From Archivesica marissinica (taxonomy: Eukaryota; Mollusca; Bivalvia; Venerida; Vesicomyidae), in assembly GCA_014843695.1 (NCBI GenBank), contig CM026395.1:50698557-50762556 (forward strand): DNA of 64,000 nt. The letters run 5' to 3'. This document shows positions 60,240-64,000 of this stretch, one piece after another (position 1 is the stretch's first letter; every line of letters starts with the position of its first letter). The translations under genes were made by a program, and so were the position numbers. Below the pieces are notes generated by a model. The model did not search any database, was not told the origin of the DNA, and saw only the letters and a list, made by a program, of their open reading frames with translations.

Positions 60240-60473
60240 CCCTTTCAACACCACATACCTCTAAATAGGCTTACAAAAAGTGTAGATCCAGATGAGCCGG
60301 CTCGTGATGAGCCGTCTCATCAGGATCTGCACTTTTTGCCAGTAATATTACTATTTTTAGACACAATTACCCATTTTGATAAATGAACTGGTCCAAATGT
60401 AAATTTCCTTATTAATTTATTGGTCTAAGAATATCATGGACCAGTCCATGTCAGTTACTTGGTGTTGAATGGG
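60240..60473. mobile_element. piggyBac-like MITE, family B
   Basis: A 234-bp element with TTAA on both sides (60236-60239 and 60474-60477). Its ends are CCCTTTCAACACCA and TGGTGTTGAATGGG, inverted with one mismatch. Inside is a strong hairpin at about 60275-60341 with arms AAAAAGTGTAGATCC..GAGCCGGCTC. It has no coding capacity. Only the terminal CCC.TT and TTAA are shared with family A. Confidence 0.85.
60275..60341. repeat. 30-bp-arm hairpin inside MITE family B
   Basis: Left arm AGATCCAGATGAGCCGGCTC and right arm GAGCCGTCTCATCAGGATCT, extended by AAAAAGTG and CACTTTTT. Loop GTGAT. About 27 of 30 positions pair. Confidence 0.85.
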
Positions 60474-60768
60474 TTAAACATAGTAGCATGTCCATTTGCA
60501 TGCTAAACTTGTACACCGAAGGCGATAAACGAAAATGATTAATGTCTTTCAGTAAATCGATAAATGGCATAAACTGGGGAGATGCTGCAACATTTTTCAA
60601 TGCAAGGGAGACAACTACTGTTCATATTAAAATATTTAATATGTTAATATGTTGGGTTATCCTTCTTTAGACAGTACAGATTTTTACAGTAACTTAGGCA
60701 TTCACTATGTTAATTGCTATGACAAACTGTCCGTCTGACTGTTAAGTTACAAACCACAAGACAACATC

Positions 60769-62668
60769 ATGACTTGGTTGTCTTCATATATTTTCAGATA
60801 TGTCAATGGAAAGTTCAGAAAAATCCAACCACGCTGGTTTGATGAATACTACTGGCTCCGTTACTCCTGTTCAGCAGAGGGTGTCTTCTGCGCTCCATGC
60901 TCCATTCGGGGGAAGTGTCAAGAGATCTTCAGTATCTTCTGCTGCTACTGATCCGAGCAACCTGGGTAAAATGCTCTCGTACCATGCAAAATCTGAACTA
61001 CACAGAAACTCAACTGAAGCTTCGGAGAACTTCAGATGTGTAATGACTGGTGAGAAAAGGGATATTGTATCATCAATGTCGTCGTCCTACAACACCTTAG
61101 TTGAGAAGAACCGTAACTAATGTTGCTAGAACTTGTGGCCTGACTCGTTTGCCTTTATTTAATTTGTCATGTTTTGTATAACATGTAAATGTAAAACGAA
61201 TCAAGCAATAAAATATGATTAAACTAAACCTTAGTTGAGAAGAACTGACAAATACTTAAAGCAATAGTGGAAACCATTATCTTGTGTGGCAGACAAAATT
61301 TACCATTGCGAGTCCATGATGAAGAGCGTGGGAATTTCATGGCATTGCTTGAGCACCAGTCAAATTACAATTCTCTTCTGAAAGTCCACCTTGAAAAGGG
61401 GGACCACAGAACGAAATATACGTCCAATAAGATACAAACAAACTTATTGACATATGATGAGATCAAGTCTAAAATTGTACAAAGCTGCAACAATGCTCCA
61501 TTCTTTAAGTTCATGGCAGATGAAGCTACTGATGTCTCAACAATGGAGCAGATGGCACTGTGTCTGCGATATTTTGACCCAGTCTCAAAATCTGTAGTCG
61601 AGCATTTTATTGGTTTTGCTGAGTGTACTTCAACCACAGGAGAGGCACTGTTTGAGGCGTTTCACCTGTGAAGTGCTGGCGTTAACATGGAGACGTTGCG
61701 TGGCCAGGGCTACGATGGCGCATCTAACATATCGGGCAAAGGTCTGGGAGTTCAGGCTCGTATCAAGGAGATACACCCACTAGCCTTCTACACTCATTGT
61801 CGAGCGCACTGTTTAAACTTGGCCAATGGCCATGCATCTGAATAGCCAATTGTCCGTATTATGGTGGTGCAAGAGGTTTCGTTCTGCTTCAATTACACGG
61901 CTAAGCGATTACTGAGATTCCAGGAAGCTCTTCAAAACGATGCAGCCAGCCGGGAGTCAATGAAAACGATAACAAAGCTCCAATCTCTGTGTGAAACCCG
62001 TTAGGCAGATGCAGTAAATACATTCAGATGCTCCTTCAATACCATTGCTGATGCGTTTCAGAACTAGGATTGAACTTTGGAGATTCAAAGGCCGGTGCAT
62101 TTAAACTCGCTATATGCCAGATTGGGTTTATAGTAAGCTTAGTTGCTGTGGAATATGTTCTTGCAGAGTTAGTACCGTTCTCACAAATGATTAAAAACAA
62201 AATGTGTGACCTTGTTGAAGCAGCCAGAGAAGCAAAGGTCAACAGCATAGAGAAAACATACCTGCAGAATCGGCTTCATCATACTGGAGGCGTAACATGT
62301 TTCTACCATTTGTAGATCATCTCACCACAGAATTGTCAGACAGGCTATTGAAAGTTGAGGATCGTTTGACTGCCCAATACCTGATTCCAAGCAACGTGGG
62401 ACTCTTATCAGATGACACACTGGCTTCTATCTACGGCACTTTTATGACAGATCTTCCACCATGGGACACAGATGAGTTTGAAGCAGAAATGCGTTGTTGG
62501 ACTATTGCAGACATGTTAGCCGACATCAATGAACATGTATTCAAATGTGACCACCTGTCTCCACCTGCTATGCCAGTCTCCACTGCCTCTGCTGAGAGGT
62601 CATTTATCAGCATGCGTCGCTTGAAGACATACATGAGTTCAACTATGACAACTGGCAGGAATTTTTAA
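60769..62668 (+). pseudogene. hAT-superfamily transposase (ZMYM/TTF-type), decayed
   Basis: The parts appear in the order of a hAT transposase. A TTF-type zinc finger reads RKIQPRWFDEYYWLRYS and GVFCAPC. Next come LGKMLSYHAKSELHRN and the catalytic region with FFKFMADEATDVSTMEQMAL (61267-61671), RGQGYDGASNISGKGLGVQA and HCRAHCLNLANGH. The insertion-domain-like GDSKAGAFKLAICQIGFIVS follows, and finally the C-terminal dimerisation region AMPVSTASAERSFISMRRLK. The frame is broken by stops at about 61670, 61844 and 62003, by frameshifts near 60940 and 62290, and by a 116-bp insertion at 61112-61227. A segment between about 62235 and 62290 seems shortened. The terminal inverted repeats were not found. 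It cannot make an active enzyme. Confidence 0.9.
61112..61227 (+). mobile_element. short retroposon insertion with 18-bp target duplication
   Basis: The insert is flanked by perfect copies of ACCTTAGTTGAGAAGAAC at 61094-61111 and 61228-61245. It contains AACATGTAAATGTAAAACG and ends with AATAAAATATGATTAAACTA. A long target duplication and a 3' AATAAA suggest target-primed reverse transcription of a LINE or mRNA 3' end. It interrupts the hAT relic. Confidence 0.75.
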
Positions 62669-63045
62669 GGTCGGTCGATAATAGGTATCCTGGGTATACC
62701 GGTAAGGTTATACCTATAACATCTGGGGAGTCTGGAGTTGTGGAGGTATCCATTGACTCCTCTACCCGGATAATATCTGGGGAGCCTGGAATCGTGGTCA
62801 ATGGCACTGTTGATTGTGGAACTGCAGTCACAGCTGCTGATAGCTCTACTACACTAGTCTTCAACACTGTAGGAGCTTTTTCAATTGCTTCATCTTCTGT
62901 GTAGGCTCGTCAACAAACATGGAGCACTGGCTTTTCTGCTGGCCATGGAAGTTCGCATAATTCCTTGAATAAGCATCAATCTCGTATTGTATGCAATCTT
63001 CCGATGACTGAAAGAGAAAGTTCACCATGCTTAAACCTTTCACAT
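62669..63045. other. unassigned sequence with two minus-strand ORFs
   Basis: Minus-strand frames read [20 protein letters not shown] (63043-62861) and, in another frame, SPDIIRVEESMDTSTTPDSP (62867-62643). They could be one gene fragment with a frameshift or part of a transposon. I do not recognise the product. Confidence 0.25.
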
Positions 63046-63264
63046 AGATAGATAGGTAGGTAGGTAGGTAGGTAGGTAGGTAGGTAGGTAGGTAGGTAGG
63101 TAGGTAGGTAGGTAGGTAGGTAGGTAGGTAGGTAGGTAGGTAGGTAGGTAGGGTAGGTGTGGTAGGTAGGTAGGTAGGTAGGTAGGTAGGTAGGTAGGTA
63201 GGAGGTAGGTAGGTAGGGGTGGGTAGGTAGGTAGGTAGGTAGGTAGGTAGGAGGTAGGTAGGTA
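63046..63264. repeat. TAGG microsatellite
   Basis: Nearly perfect (TAGG)n with a few GGTGT, GAGG and GGGGTGGG interruptions, preceded by a few TAGA units. Tyr-Leu-Pro-Thr frames on the minus strand are an artefact. Confidence 0.99.
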
Positions 63265-63311
63265 TACAATGTACAACAGGAATTAATGCAGTTACAGATT
63301 AGATTGTCTGC

Positions 63312-63597
63312 AAACCGAGCAATACTGATGCAGTTACGCTCGATGAATCAAACCAAGCAATACTGATGCAGTTACGCTCGATGAATCAAACCAAGCAGAA
63401 TAAAGTACTGATGCAGTTACGCTTGCTGAATCAAACCAAGCAATACTGATGCAGTTACGCTCACTGAATCAAACCAAGCAGTACTGATGCAGTTACGCTT
63501 GCTGAATCAAACCAAGCAGTACTGATGCAGTTACGCTTGCTGAATCAAACCAAGCAGTACTGATGCAGTTATGTTTGCTGAATCAAACCAGCAGATT
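63312..63597. repeat. 38-bp minisatellite
   Basis: About seven copies of a unit containing ACTGATGCAGTTACGCTTGC and TGAATCAAACCAAGCA. Confidence 0.96.
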
Positions 63598-63769
63598 ATT
63601 ATTTTATGATAGTTGTATATGCAACAGAACAAATAAATACTGCAGATACATTTTTAAGACAATATATACTGGGTGCATTCTATGATGGTTTTCACAATTG
63701 AGGAAATCAATTATTTTACCAGAATTTTCATTCATTATGCATTAATTTGTCTGATTTTAATAAATTTAA

Positions 63770-64000
63770 CCCTTTCCCTCATAGAAGCATCTCTTGACGC
63801 CATTACCAATATGACATACATTGATAATGTAGTAGCCAGACCAATGTTAATAATAAAGGCCAGAATCTCATGTAGTCCCAGTAATATCTATGGAGGTGGG
63901 ATAGATATGGTGACTATTTATCCACTGCATGATAGCTAAATGGATGTCGTTTGTATCAAGATATAATAGTATATTAACATTAATCTCTTTGAAGGAAAGG
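63770..64000. mobile_element. piggyBac-like MITE, family A, copy 3 (cut by window end)
   Basis: Preceded by TTAA (63766-63769), starting CCCTTTCCCTCATAGAAGC and homologous throughout to copies 1 and 2. The window ends inside the right terminus (GAAGGAAAGG), so the right TTAA is not visible. Confidence 0.9.

Noticed and set aside
62976..63276. Tyr-Leu-Pro-Thr-rich proteins on the minus strand
   Set aside because: Direct translation of the TAGG microsatellite.

Overview
This window reads as a repeat-dominated stretch of an animal (metazoan) nuclear genome. AT-rich non-coding DNA, tRNA-derived SINEs, Tc1/mariner, hAT, piggyBac-type MITE and Ty3/gypsy relics, a LINE with an L1/Tx1-like reverse transcriptase, and a U1 snRNA all point to an animal. 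The style of SINEs and transposases is what one sees in marine invertebrates, most likely a mollusc, but nothing here fixes the species. I found no convincing intact host protein-coding gene. The U1 snRNA-like sequence at about 56.8 kb is the best candidate for a functional host gene.

Layout. 1-13116 is a 36-bp satellite with higher-order structure and a suspicious, deletion-rich internal duplication near 7.4-8.6 kb. A 1000-N gap follows. 14.1-24.2 kb is mostly unique AT-rich DNA carrying tRNA-like SINEs, a piggyBac-like (TTAA) MITE and a 1.35-kb Tc1-like element with an internal deletion. 24.25-29.95 kb holds a solo LTR head-to-head with the 5' LTR of a Ty3/gypsy element. Its gag-pol runs Gag, zinc knuckle, protease, integrase, GPY/F module, then the lead-in to reverse transcriptase, where a second 1000-N gap cuts it. 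Integrase therefore lies before reverse transcriptase, the unusual order of Gmr1-like gypsy elements. 30.95-38.1 kb is a 24-bp satellite with higher-order repeats.

38.1-48.2 kb is a patchwork of at least nine different tandem arrays (unit sizes 24, 172, 21, 71, about 370, 53, 40, 39 and about 60 bp). Among them are a Mutator-like transposase fragment and a Tc1/mariner-type transposase relic split by a TTAA MITE; two of the arrays appear to have grown from these transposase relics. 48.25-55.7 kb is a minus-strand composite: a 5'-truncated LINE abuts a broken second copy of the same gypsy family, and a 1.49-kb Tc1-like element sits in that copy's leader.

55.7-64 kb holds the U1-like gene, a LINE endonuclease fragment, several minisatellites, a second TTAA MITE family, a decayed hAT transposase with its own retroposon insertion, a TAGG microsatellite, and a third copy of the first MITE family cut by the window end. 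The coding sequences do not form a host pathway. They are parts of transposons, and the interest lies in the gypsy domain order, the nesting history, and the origin of satellites from transposase sequence.
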